A DNA stretch of 64,000 nucleotides from Planctobacterium marinum (GTDB lineage: Bacteria > Pseudomonadota > Gammaproteobacteria > Enterobacterales > Alteromonadaceae). This document shows, piece after piece, positions 1 to 7,937 of this stretch; positions within the stretch are counted from its first letter, which is position 1; each line of letters starts with the position of its first letter. Made by a program: the position numbers and the translations under genes. The stretch covers positions 214,110-278,109 of the forward strand of contig NZ_JAJEWQ010000006.1 in NCBI RefSeq assembly GCF_020687805.1. The letters run 5' to 3'. The notes beneath the pieces were generated by a model. That model ran no database searches and was not told where the DNA came from. It saw nothing but the letters and a program-made list of their open reading frames with translations.

Positions 1-1
1 A

Positions 2-883
2 CTGATGAAGATACTGCGGGTCAATCCCACTTATATGCCGATCCCTTTTTCCGGCACCAAGACCATGTTAACAGGGCAGGTGAAACGGGGGCGCACGGTG
101 GCTACGGTCGACATGGACTTTGCCCGTGTTCAGTCGGTGGGTAAACGTCTCAGAGCAACAGTAAATGAAGTCTTGTTGTGTTGTTTTGATATTGGTGTGC
201 ATCAGTTTTTAACCGATCATGGCCACACATTTGAAAAAGCACTTTACACGAATATGCCGATAAACCTGCGCAAACCCGGGGAACAAACCGGTGGCAATAA
301 GATAGCCATAGTGCCGGTGAAGCTGGCCCATGGAAAATCCGATCCGATATTGCGGCTGCGCCAAATTATTGAAAACCATCGGGTCGTAAAGCTGGCTGCA
401 AAGCGTGCCCATTCAGGAGCATTCAGTTATTACACGGTGTTGATTCAAACCTTTGCCTTGCTGTTTGAAGTATTGCGCATGTCGTCACTGGTGAAGCCCA
501 TTGCCAATATTCTGATATCCAACGTCCCGGGTCCGGCAGAAACCCGTTATTTTGGTGATGCAAAATTGTTGGCTGTCTACCCCATTTCTACGATTGTTCC
601 CGGCGGCGGTGTGAACATCACCTTATTGACCTACAACAACATAGCCAATGTGGGAATTGTTTGCTGCGATACCAATATCAAGAGTCTGGAAAGCATGGCG
701 CTGTACTTCAATGATGCGTTTGAACTGCTGGAGAAAGCCATTGATGATCCAACCCTGACAATTGAAGACATCGGTGAACGTATCGTTGATATGCCCAGGA
801 CTCTGGTGGACGATGACCCTTACAAGCACGATGATGATGATGAGCATCATGAAACCCGGCCTCAATTGGAAAAATCAGCCTGA
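2..883 (+). CDS. Wax ester synthase/diacylglycerol acyltransferase (WS/DGAT), C-terminal part
   Basis: The gene is cut by the left window edge: the frame is open from base 2, so the ATG at 5 is probably internal. The 292 visible residues match the C-terminal half of the WS/DGAT family, which makes wax esters or triacylglycerol from acyl-CoA. Visible family signatures are the INLRKPG segment near residue 86, the ISNVPGP motif near residue 172, and the PGGGVNITLLTYNN segment near 197. The catalytic HHxxxDG motif would lie upstream, outside the window. The tail is very acidic (DDDPYKHDDDDEHHE), which is not needed for catalysis. A rho-independent terminator follows at 906-928, so the gene ends a transcription unit. 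The family call is firm; substrate preference cannot be read from the sequence. Confidence 0.88.
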   Translation: MMKILRVNPTYMPIPFSGTKTMLTGQVKRGRTVATVDMDFARVQSVGKRLRATVNEVLLCCFDIGVHQFLTDHGHTFEKALYTNMPINLRKPGEQTGGNKIAIVPVKLAHGKSDPILRLRQIIENHRVVKLAAKRAHSGAFSYYTVLIQTFALLFEVLRMSSLVKPIANILISNVPGPAETRYFGDAKLLAVYPISTIVPGGGVNITLLTYNNIANVGIVCCDTNIKSLESMALYFNDAFELLEKAIDDPTLTIEDIGERIVDMPRTLVDDDPYKHDDDDEHHETRPQLEKSA

Positions 884-905
884 TAACCGATTACAGACAA
901 CAGAG

Positions 906-928
906 AGCCACCTAAGGGTGGCTTTTTT
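906..928 (+). terminator. Rho-independent terminator of the WS/DGAT gene
   Basis: The 7-bp perfect stem AGCCACC/GGTGGCT with loop TAAG is followed directly by a run of T residues, 23 bases after the stop codon. Confidence 0.85.
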
Positions 929-1165
929 GAATACAGTTAACGGTCGAAAATCAACAGCGCGATGAATCAGCGAATACAAACGTTCAATTATCCTGCATTT
1001 TGTGCTGTTTATCGATTCATCGAGGATACCCTTTAACTGGTAGCATTTACCGCGATTTCCCTTCTTTTTCTGGATAATATTTAAGCATCTGAAACAGGCA
1101 TTCTGTCGATATGTTGCCTGTGTGTTTCACCACAAATTTGTTTTGTCCTCAGTTGGAGAAAAGTT

Positions 1166-1435
1166 ATGAAAAAGGGTTTAAAAAGCGTTTTGTCAGTTTT
1201 CACCGGGTGTTTTTTGGTCGCAGCGTCCTTAAGCGCAAGTGCTACTGTTACCCTGGATAATGTCACAGACTATTATTTGTATGGCACCCTAATTGAAACA
1301 GAGTTTGAAATAGACAACCATGTTGCACAGCAAATTAACCAATCTTCTGAAACGGTATTGGTGTCAGAGCCAATATTGCTGGTTGCAGAAGAGGTAAGTA
1401 ACGGCGTAGAGGTTGCTTATTCTTCAGCTGAATGA
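1166..1435 (+). CDS. Small secreted protein, unknown function
   Basis: 89 residues beginning MKKGLKSVLSVF, with a classical Sec signal peptide: lysine-rich start, hydrophobic core, and a probable cleavage after ASLSASA near residue 26. The mature part is about 60 residues, acidic, without cysteines or a recognisable domain. A good Shine-Dalgarno (TTGGAGAAAAGTT before ATG) supports the start, and a 10-bp hairpin follows at 1464-1494. I do not recognise the family. The signal peptide, ribosome site and following hairpin argue for a real gene. Confidence 0.6.
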   Translation: MKKGLKSVLSVFTGCFLVAASLSASATVTLDNVTDYYLYGTLIETEFEIDNHVAQQINQSSETVLVSEPILLVAEEVSNGVEVAYSSAE

Positions 1436-1463
1436 CGTGTTGTTACCTACCGGGTAAGGATCT

Positions 1464-1494
1464 CAGGCAATGATGTTGCAGTCATTGCCTGTTT
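1464..1494 (+). terminator. Probable terminator hairpin after the small secreted protein
   Basis: Perfect 10-bp stem CAGGCAATGA/TCATTGCCTG with an 8-nt loop and a short TTT tail. The T-run is short, so termination may be inefficient. Confidence 0.5.
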
Positions 1495-1625
1495 ACACCA
1501 CACAAAATCGCAAATTTGTTAGCTACGCCTGTCTAAAAGTAAAATAAGCTTGACATGGTGGTTTCCTAAGGTTTATGCTTTTTGAGGTAAAGTTTGTTTT
1601 ACATATTATCAAAGAGAGTAGACTT

Positions 1626-2048
1626 ATGAAGCAAAGCAAAACGGCGAGCTCACGCCTGGATGAGCGTTTAAAACAGGGTTCTAAAACCATTTTTTTCTGG
1701 ACGTTGGCGTGGTTAATTTGTACCGCACTGTTAGCTTTTGGGCCCAAGCTGATCTGGAATTTTAATATCCCCATTACGCTGAGTGTTGTCGCACTTAACA
1801 TCATTGCCGGAATACGCATGTTGTGGGTTAACAAACAACATCTGGCACAAATGGACGAGTTACAGCGCAAGATTCATATGAATGCCATGGCCGTGTCTTT
1901 GGGGCTGACCATGATATTTGGTTCGTTGTATGGCTTGTTAGAGCCTGCCGGTCTGCTGGATCACACGCCAAATCCCGGCAATATATTGTTTGTGATGGGG
2001 ATTAGTTATTTGGTGTCAGTCGTGCTGAATAACAGGAAGTATTCATGA
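1626..2048 (+). CDS. Four-helix inner-membrane protein paired with an XRE regulator
   Basis: 140 residues from the ATG at 1626 (MKQSKTASSRLDERLK). This start is preferred over the upstream in-frame start at 1575 because AAAGAGAG lies just before it. About four hydrophobic segments are visible (around residues 20-40, 45-65, 80-100 and 110-130), with a charged loop containing MDELQRKIHMNA. I do not recognise a function. The stop overlaps the ATG of the next gene (ATGA), a translationally coupled pair of membrane protein plus small XRE regulator. Such pairs recur in bacteria and often autoregulate, which is inference here. Confidence 0.7.
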   Translation: MKQSKTASSRLDERLKQGSKTIFFWTLAWLICTALLAFGPKLIWNFNIPITLSVVALNIIAGIRMLWVNKQHLAQMDELQRKIHMNAMAVSLGLTMIFGSLYGLLEPAGLLDHTPNPGNILFVMGISYLVSVVLNNRKYS

Positions 2049-2239
2049 AGAATCGACTGAAAGTTCTAAGGGCTGAGCGCGACTGGACTCAGGCTGATCT
2101 GGCGCAGGCATTGGATGTCTCCAGGCAAACCATTAACGCCATAGAAAAAGGCAAGTTTGATCCCAGTTTGCCTCTGGCGTTTAAGGTTGCAAGACTGTTT
2201 CAAATGCCGATTGAGTCGATATTTCAGGAAGAGCCTTAG
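2045..2239 (+). CDS. Small XRE-family helix-turn-helix regulator (YozG-like)
   Basis: 64 residues made almost entirely of one HTH_3 domain: MKNRLKVLRAERDWTQADLA, then DVSRQTINAIEKGKFDPS as the recognition helix region. It resembles the short transcription factors that accompany small integral membrane proteins, in which the regulator and its membrane partner are encoded together. It starts inside the stop of the upstream membrane gene (ATGA overlap), so the two are co-translated. Its last 59 bases overlap the 3' end of the convergent binding-protein gene. The DNA target is unknown; the region before the pair is the obvious candidate. Confidence 0.82.
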   Translation: MKNRLKVLRAERDWTQADLAQALDVSRQTINAIEKGKFDPSLPLAFKVARLFQMPIESIFQEEP

Positions 2240-3146
2240 TGCTTATCTGTTGCTGTAATACCGTATTCCGTGTGAAGTTGACGGGCTGGAGCCAGAGTGT
2301 TTCATCTTTGGTGTCCAGTCCATCCGGTAAATAGGGGTTTGCTATCTCCAACAGGCGCACATTGTCAGTGTGTTGCATCGGGAATACGTGACGAGTGAGT
2401 TCGTGTTGCTGCATGTGGGCAGTGATGGCACCTTTTTGCGCCAGCTTTTTCATGCCCTGTTGTAGCTTTTCCGCCAATTCAGAGGAGGATTTAGCCACGT
2501 AGAAAAACACGGCAAATGGATAGTGCAGTAGTAGTGGATCATAGCTTTGAAAATCAGGATATTGGGCGGAACGCATTTGCACTTCTTTCGTGTAATCGTG
2601 GTAGCCACGTGGAAAATAGTCACAGCGCTCGGCATCCAACATTTTAAACAGATCCTCGTAAACAGTAGACGTCGTAACTTTGAGACGGGCATTTTGTAAG
2701 ATTTTAGTGTCTGGCCAATAGGTTCCCTGACAGGCGGTCAATGATCTCAATTGTGTCAGGTTTTCTATGGCATCAAATACCGAACGATTTTTTTGGTGGA
2801 TAATGAACTTGCGAAACCCAATCAATCCTCTGCTGGTGGGTACTGTTACAGGGAGCACATGTCGGGACAAGGATTTGTCAGCGCCAAACCAGTAGACATC
2901 AATTAGATTGTGTTTACTCATTTCCGCCAATACGCGCTTTTCACTGCTGAAGGGGATTTCTGTCAGCGTAAAATGGTCAGCTTGGCTACTTTCTGCCAAC
3001 GCCAGACGCAGCAATTTGGTGTGATAGTCGTGAGAAATATCCAGAGACGAACGGGGACCGGGGATCCGTATTTCACTTGCGTCAGGCGAATTTGCCCAAA
3101 CTAAACTGCAAGATAACAACAAAAAACAGGCGATGAGGTAATGCAT
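2181..3146 (-). CDS. Periplasmic solute-binding-like protein (SBP family 3 fold)
   Basis: 321 residues from the ATG at 3146 (MHYLIACFLLLSCSLVWA signal peptide). A TTG 20 codons upstream also keeps the frame open but would put a charged tail before the signal peptide. The mature protein resembles orphan extracellular solute-binding proteins of family 3, often found in Alteromonadales and Shewanella without a permease. LRLALAESSQADHFTLTE and later CQGTYWPDTKILQN and ERCDYFPRGYHD segments fit the pattern of two lobes. There is no transporter gene next to it, so a sensing or scavenging role is possible. The gene ends inside the convergent XRE gene. The ligand is unknown. Confidence 0.65.
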   Translation of the reverse strand: MHYLIACFLLLSCSLVWANSPDASEIRIPGPRSSLDISHDYHTKLLRLALAESSQADHFTLTEIPFSSEKRVLAEMSKHNLIDVYWFGADKSLSRHVLPVTVPTSRGLIGFRKFIIHQKNRSVFDAIENLTQLRSLTACQGTYWPDTKILQNARLKVTTSTVYEDLFKMLDAERCDYFPRGYHDYTKEVQMRSAQYPDFQSYDPLLLHYPFAVFFYVAKSSSELAEKLQQGMKKLAQKGAITAHMQQHELTRHVFPMQHTDNVRLLEIANPYLPDGLDTKDETLWLQPVNFTRNTVLQQQISTKALPEISTQSAFETVLQP

Positions 3147-3384
3147 GACGCAGAGTATAGCCTGCTTTTTGTCTTTGAATAAAGCATGATGATCCTTGCG
3201 ATACAATTTTGCAAACAGGCGCTGCCTGAAGGGTTCGTCATATAAGCGCTTTACTCGTTGTCACAGTCCTTACACTTATCCCTACAATCGGGTAGGTGAA
3301 TAGAATAATCCAGGCGCAGTTATCGAGAACCATCAGGCCTGCAGAACAAATTTTGTACAGCAAAGATCAGCGCGCTTATGTGAT

Positions 3385-3894
3385 TTAATTAAATGATACG
3401 GTGACTTCTATGGTATCGCGATAGACACCGGCATACTCAAAACCGTTGATTTGAGGGGTGACTTTGATAACACGACCTTTATCCTTGCCGGCAGTACCTG
3501 ATCCTGTTCTTTGGGTTACGGTTTGGGGGCTGGTGAGGGAAAGATTGGCGGCGGTATTCGCAACTGTAAAAAGGTAGGGAATGCTGTCCCCGTTTTCACT
3601 GCGCAAGTATCCCCCGTTCAGCGAATTGTAAGTTGCCTGGGCATTGCTTTGTCCGGTGTTACACCAGATGAATACATTGTTGGTTCTTTGAGCTCGCGAT
3701 GAACTCAGATCAAGATTCACGGCACGTTGTTTAACATTGTTGCGGACTTTGCAGGTGGGTTCAATGGTGCCACCCATTTCAATGCTGGTGCTGTTTTCAT
3801 GTTGATTTGCTGCCATTGCCACAGGGAGATGCAGTACTGAGATTAGTACCAGCAACGGCATCAGAGTCTTGGGCAACATTCTACTATTCATCAT
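3385..3894 (-). CDS. Secreted spore-coat-U/fimbrial-like protein, solitary
   Basis: About 169 residues if started at the ATG ATG pair at 3894/3891; an upstream GTG at 3918 has no ribosome site. The sequence has a signal peptide ending near LPVAMAA, then a cysteine-bearing beta-sandwich-like domain (IEPTCKV ... IWCNTGQSNAQATYN ... PYLFTVANTAA) ending in DTIEVTVSFN. The terminal beta-strand motif and two-cysteine pattern resemble spore coat U/Csu-type pilin-like subunits, normally assembled by chaperone-usher systems. No chaperone or usher gene is adjacent, so this is either an orphan subunit or an unrelated secreted beta-protein. The assignment is by motif pattern only. Confidence 0.5.
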   Translation of the reverse strand: MMNSRMLPKTLMPLLVLISVLHLPVAMAANQHENSTSIEMGGTIEPTCKVRNNVKQRAVNLDLSSSRAQRTNNVFIWCNTGQSNAQATYNSLNGGYLRSENGDSIPYLFTVANTAANLSLTSPQTVTQRTGSGTAGKDKGRVIKVTPQINGFEYAGVYRDTIEVTVSFN

Positions 3895-4017
3895 TCCGGG
3901 TGTAATCAGGTCAAACACGTCATGAAAATGACGTTAATTCTTGCACAATTTAAATTTTGGGGACTAAAGCAAGGATAAGGCCAATATTACAAGTACCGGG
4001 AAAAGTCAGGAGGAGAA

Positions 4018-4746
4018 TCAGGCCTCGCGATGGAAAATGAAATGCAACTGGCCGCGCTTTATCTGAACATCCTGGCCCATTTCAGCAAAAAGGCGTTCTT
4101 CAAAATCCTGTTCGTTTAACTGGTATTGCAGCTCTGAATCGTCATTCAGGCGGGCCACTACTTTTTCCAGTTCTGGCTTGTGGAAATCCAGTATTTTTTG
4201 TTTGTTTCCCAGCATATACAATGACAAATATTCTCTGGCATCGGTGTAGGTACCACTACTGAGGATATTCAGAGTGGTTTTCATGGTAGCCCCAAAAACC
4301 GAACGAATCGGGTGGGGGACCAATGCCGATATCAATTGCCGGGTGTCTTTCAGTACTGAGTATTCATCCTGAACCAGAGTGATTTTGTTCACCTGAATAT
4401 CTTTCAGGAATATGAGCTTTTTGTCTTTGTCATAGGCGGGCCAGGCTACACCTTCAATATCGACATGAGCCCGATAAATCGGATTGGCCATTGAATCTAC
4501 ATGCAGGGCACAAAACAGGTTGATAATGAAGTGATCGGCCAGTTGTGGCATGGCCACTTTGGCTTGCTGAATAAGCAACTCACCTTTTGCCCCTGGTACC
4601 GGAAAAGCAAAGGTTTCCGGCAGGTTTTGACTTAAGAGGTGATTGAGTTCGTCGGCTTCCATGGTGACCGATTTGATTCGACGCAATTTGATCATCCATC
4701 TGGCAAGCCAATGATGTAATTTGGTTTTATCTATCTTCAGTGCCAT
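4018..4746 (-). CDS. Hypothetical protein, possibly DUF1439/YceB-like lipid-binding fold
   Basis: 242 residues starting MALKIDKTKLHHWLARWMIK. There is no signal peptide or lipobox. The central part (MEADELNHLLSQNLPE, then alternating hydrophobic strands such as VHIDIEGVAWPAYD and LIFLKDIQVNKITL) resembles the layout of DUF1439 proteins such as YceB, which have a lipid-binding-like fold. Unlike YceB it is not a lipoprotein and carries an extra amphipathic N-terminus and a charged helical C-terminus. It stands alone, and the space upstream on the opposite strand holds an unexplained terminator (5042-5069). Function unknown; the family suggestion is tentative. Confidence 0.5.
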   Translation of the reverse strand: MALKIDKTKLHHWLARWMIKLRRIKSVTMEADELNHLLSQNLPETFAFPVPGAKGELLIQQAKVAMPQLADHFIINLFCALHVDSMANPIYRAHVDIEGVAWPAYDKDKKLIFLKDIQVNKITLVQDEYSVLKDTRQLISALVPHPIRSVFGATMKTTLNILSSGTYTDAREYLSLYMLGNKQKILDFHKPELEKVVARLNDDSELQYQLNEQDFEERLFAEMGQDVQIKRGQLHFIFHREA

Positions 4747-4992
4747 GTCTATGCGTAGGTAATTAAACTTTCTATCTTTTATCGGGCGCGAACAATTGCG
4801 ATATCAGGGGCTTTTACTAAAGCGATTAAACGCCGGGCGTCCTGATTCAGCCATTATAGTTTGAAATTAACAGTAAAAGGTATGATTGCAACTGAAGATT
4901 GTAACTGCAATGTCTTTTGTGAATATCAGTAATGAGAGCTGGTTCACACAAATCGACTAATAAATATGCAGTTTGTTGCCGATACTTTAAGT

Positions 4993-5069
4993 AACGGTAG
5001 TTTACCGTTGTATGTGTGTTCCTATTAGGTGTGTTCCCTGGGCCGCTTCTCGTGAAGCGGTCTTTTTTC
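4993..5069 (+). ncRNA. Candidate small RNA or leader ending in a strong terminator
   Basis: On the plus strand there is no CDS between 4747 and 5159. Yet a perfect hairpin at 4993-5009 (AACGGTA/TACCGTT) is followed by a canonical terminator at 5042-5069 (CCGCTTC/GAAGCGG, loop TCGT, then a T-rich tail). A weak promoter-like pair TTGCCG...TAGTTT lies just before. This fits a short independent transcript, or an attenuated leader of the M23 peptidase gene whose ATG is 91 bases further on. It matches no RNA family I know. Confidence 0.35.
5042..5069 (+). terminator. Rho-independent terminator without an upstream gene
   Basis: Stem CCGCTTC/GAAGCGG (7 bp, perfect) with a TCGT tetraloop, followed by TCTTTTTTC. 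The nearest plus-strand CDS upstream is over 2.8 kb away and the neighbouring minus-strand gene points away. Confidence 0.75.
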
Positions 5070-5159
5070 GTTTGCGGCAAAAATATTTGTTACACTTTGA
5101 ATGAAACAATAATTCAGGGTGTCAGGTACTCTGATCAGGTGCCTGGTCGAATAGTTAAA

Positions 5160-6005
5160 ATGAAGAACCTTGTTAGTTTAGTCTGTTTATTGCTTATCTG
5201 CAGTTGTCCGGTTACGGCGGCTTATAAATCATTTTGCAGTGATGATTGGGCCTGCGCAGGCGCGGAAAAGAATGCCTCAGGTGAAATCAACTATTGGATG
5301 GAAAACCAGAAGCCGTATCCGATCACAATGACCCTGACGGTCAGAACTTCCAATCTCAAGTCCATCACTGGTGAAGTGAAAAGAAAGTGGGAAATAACCA
5401 GAGTGATTGCGGGGCAGGAACGCCTGCAGGTTTTGCAGTTGCGCAAAGTGCAGGACGACAAGCTGACACGTGATCGGTTCGAATTCGACTGGATACCCGG
5501 TGACAAGAATGCTCAACATGACGAGCAGTATCGTTATACCTTGCCTTTTGCGCCCAACCGGGATTACAGAGTCGTGCAGGGCTTTAACGGTAATTACAGC
5601 CACCGTGGTGCCTCCCGCTACGCACTGGATTTTGCTATGCCAATAGGATCGCCGATTCATGCCGCGCGTGCGGGTGTGGTCATCGACCTGGAGTCTGGAA
5701 ACTGGCAGGGCGGAGCGTCCCGACGATTCGCTAAATATGCCAATTATATTGTGCTATTGCACGATGATGGCACCACCGGTGAATACTATCATCTGAAGCA
5801 ACATGGTGTAGCGGTATCCCTTGGCGAATCGGTGTCTGTGGGACAACTGATTGGTTATTCGGGCAATACCGGATTTTCGTCTTTGCCACATTTACATTTT
5901 GCTGTCTACAAGGCACGCAGCCACGGTCAGTATCAGTCGTTGCCCATCCAGTTTAACCGCCCTTTAAACACCTGGAAACGAAGAGGACTGGGTTTGTCTG
6001 ACTAG
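5160..6005 (+). CDS. M23 family metallopeptidase (LytM-type)
   Basis: 281 residues from the ATG at 5160, which gives a proper signal peptide (MKNLVSLVCLLLICSCPVTA); the frame is open further upstream but crosses the terminator. An N-terminal region of about 130 residues precedes a LytM/peptidase M23 domain. Zinc ligands are visible: H148 and D157 in HRGASRYALD, and HLH at 244-246 in LPHLHFAVY. Such enzymes cut peptide cross-links in peptidoglycan in the periplasm. All canonical ligands are present, so it should be active rather than a degenerate activator. It is followed 78 bases later by an M20 peptidase with its own signal peptide. Confidence 0.88.
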   Translation: MKNLVSLVCLLLICSCPVTAAYKSFCSDDWACAGAEKNASGEINYWMENQKPYPITMTLTVRTSNLKSITGEVKRKWEITRVIAGQERLQVLQLRKVQDDKLTRDRFEFDWIPGDKNAQHDEQYRYTLPFAPNRDYRVVQGFNGNYSHRGASRYALDFAMPIGSPIHAARAGVVIDLESGNWQGGASRRFAKYANYIVLLHDDGTTGEYYHLKQHGVAVSLGESVSVGQLIGYSGNTGFSSLPHLHFAVYKARSHGQYQSLPIQFNRPLNTWKRRGLGLSD

Positions 6006-6083
6006 TGAAGGGCTGCGGCTTAAACTTGTTATTTGGCAGACAGCTGATAGGCTTAATGGCACAATAAAAAAACACTGACTGCC

Positions 6084-7394
6084 ATGATCCGAACCTCATT
6101 TTTAAGTCTATTCTTGCTGACCTGTTCCTGTTGTAGCCTTGCCTTTGCCACAGAAGAAAGCACGGAACAATCGATACTGCAACTCATCGAATCTTACCAA
6201 CCTGAAGCCCGAAAACTATTGAAAGAATCGGTGCTAATCAATAGTGGTACTATGAATTTTGAAGGCGTGCGGGACGTAGCCAAACACCTGCAAACCGCCT
6301 ATGCGGAAGCCGGTTTCGAAACCCGCTGGATAGATGGCAGTGGTTTTGGGCGGGCCGGACACCTGACTGCGCAAATGGGAACGCAGGGGGTGAAGTTCCT
6401 ACTCATTGGCCACCTGGATACTGTTTTTGCGAAAAATAGTGGGTTTCAGCACTATGAGGTGATTGATGAACATCATCACAAAGGGCCCGGTATCACCGAT
6501 ATGAAGGGCGGCAACATTATCATGCTGCAAATCTTAAAGGCGTTACAAGCCAGTGGGGCACTCAGTAATATGCAGGTCAGGGTTGTGCTGACCGGTGATG
6601 AAGAGAAAAGCGGAGAGCCGCTCAGCGCGGCCAGAGCAGAATTGATTGCTGCGGCCAAATGGGCTGATGTGGCAATCGGGTTTGAAGACGGCGACAGTGA
6701 CCCCACAACCGCCGTGATTTCGCGCCGTGGTGCGATAAGCTGGACACTGGACGTGAAGGGGCGTCCGGCACATTCTTCCCAAATATTCAGAGAAGGTTAC
6801 GGCGATGGAGCGATTTATGAAGCCGCCAGAATCCTGAACACCTTTAGGGAAAGGTTGTCTGTGATGCCCAATCTGACCTTTAATCCTGGCATTATCGTCG
6901 GTGGCACCGAAAGTCACATTGGCGAAGATGCTAACGCTACTGCATTTGGCAAGGGTAATGTCATTGCGCAAACTGTGCAGGCAAAAGGCGATTTGCGGGC
7001 ATTAAGTCCGGAGCAAGTGGATATGGCTAAAAATACCATGCTGGCTATTGTGCAGCAAAACCTCCCCGAGACCAGTGCAACCCTGATATTCGAAGACGGG
7101 TATCCGCCATTGGCTCCCACACAGGGCAATAAAAAGCTGTTAAGTCTGTTTAATCAAATTAGTCAGGAACTGGACTACGGTGAAGTGGTGGCGGTAAATC
7201 CCCGAAATGCCGGTGCGGCTGATATTTCCTTTACCTCGGGCCACGTAAAAATGGCAATTGATGGCCTGGGGCTGATGGGCGACGGTGGTCACACCATCAA
7301 TGAAGTTGCGGATATGCGCACCTTTGAACAAAACATGAAGCGTGCAGCGCTGTTGATGTATCGCGTTGCGAATACGCCTGGCTTTGTGGATTGA
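6084..7394 (+). CDS. Secreted M20 family metallopeptidase (glutamate carboxypeptidase-like)
   Basis: 436 residues with an N-terminal signal peptide (MIRTSFLSLFLLTC..AFA). M20 zinc-site motifs are in place: GHLDTVF with H110 and D112, GPGITDMKGG, and the acidic catalytic pair in GDEEKSGE. A later FEDGDSD segment and the RGAISWTLDVKGRPAHSS dimerisation-domain start match carboxypeptidase G2-type enzymes, which release C-terminal glutamate. It is close to the M23 gene and both products go to the periplasm, so peptide scavenging from cell wall or protein is plausible, though this is inference. A symmetric hairpin at 7432-7451 separates it from the convergent next gene. Confidence 0.9.
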   Translation: MIRTSFLSLFLLTCSCCSLAFATEESTEQSILQLIESYQPEARKLLKESVLINSGTMNFEGVRDVAKHLQTAYAEAGFETRWIDGSGFGRAGHLTAQMGTQGVKFLLIGHLDTVFAKNSGFQHYEVIDEHHHKGPGITDMKGGNIIMLQILKALQASGALSNMQVRVVLTGDEEKSGEPLSAARAELIAAAKWADVAIGFEDGDSDPTTAVISRRGAISWTLDVKGRPAHSSQIFREGYGDGAIYEAARILNTFRERLSVMPNLTFNPGIIVGGTESHIGEDANATAFGKGNVIAQTVQAKGDLRALSPEQVDMAKNTMLAIVQQNLPETSATLIFEDGYPPLAPTQGNKKLLSLFNQISQELDYGEVVAVNPRNAGAADISFTSGHVKMAIDGLGLMGDGGHTINEVADMRTFEQNMKRAALLMYRVANTPGFVD

Positions 7395-7431
7395 TTTGGC
7401 GCAATTTAAGCGTTGAAAAGTGCCTTAATAT

Positions 7432-7451
7432 GCCCTGGTGATTACCAGGGC
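7432..7451. terminator. Symmetric hairpin between convergent genes
   Basis: Perfect 8-bp stem GCCCTGGT/ACCAGGGC with loop GATT. It overlaps the end of the minus-strand gene. There is no T-run on either side, so it may be a weak terminator or an mRNA-stabilising hairpin. Confidence 0.4.
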
Positions 7452-7804
7452 CACTCGCCACGAATTACATTGAGTCCGCGCCCTGAGATATCCAGTGCCT
7501 GTAGCGAAAAGTCTTTTTTGTTGTGGACCATTTCCAGATAAGGGAAAAACCATTTGATTCTGTCTTTAAAGTGTTCGTTGAGATATCTGTGATAATGCTC
7601 GAGTGCGCCGCTTGCGGAAACCGGTAAGTTGCCACCATAGTCACCTCCTACCCGGAAAGGGAACTCCAGGCTGATGGGGCAAAATGCAAACCCCTCAGCC
7701 TTTTCATAAATGAGAACGATATAATTGATCCCGTCCAGAATGGCTTCCTTGTGCCAGGTAGGAAGGGCTTTTGATGGAGCAGATTTAGTTTTACCGGCCA
7801 TCAT
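7442..7804 (-). CDS. Hypothetical cytoplasmic protein, 120 aa
   Basis: 120 residues starting MMAGKTKSAPSK. The start at 7804 is supported by GGAG six bases upstream. The protein is soluble, rich in aromatic residues, and carries the segments FCPISLEFPFRVGGDYGGNLP and HYHRYLNEHFKDRIKWFFPYLEMV. No signal peptide, membrane segment or known motif is seen. It is transcribed alone, convergent with the M20 peptidase gene and divergent from the sulfotransferase gene. I do not recognise the family. Confidence 0.6.
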   Translation of the reverse strand: MMAGKTKSAPSKALPTWHKEAILDGINYIVLIYEKAEGFAFCPISLEFPFRVGGDYGGNLPVSASGALEHYHRYLNEHFKDRIKWFFPYLEMVHNKKDFSLQALDISGRGLNVIRGEWPW

Positions 7805-7937
7805 TAAATACTCCAGTTTGGATAGATTAAGTTTAGCGTTTTTTTGACACCTGGCCGGTTAAAAATGAAGAAAAATGAAAACTTCTTAATTGTTGGCTAA
7901 ATGCACAATGTCTGCGCAATTCTGTGCCAGGTTTGTT

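Noticed and set aside
5016..5159. N-terminal extension of the M23 peptidase frame
   Set aside because: It would cross a rho-independent terminator and hide the signal peptide; the ATG at 5160 is better.
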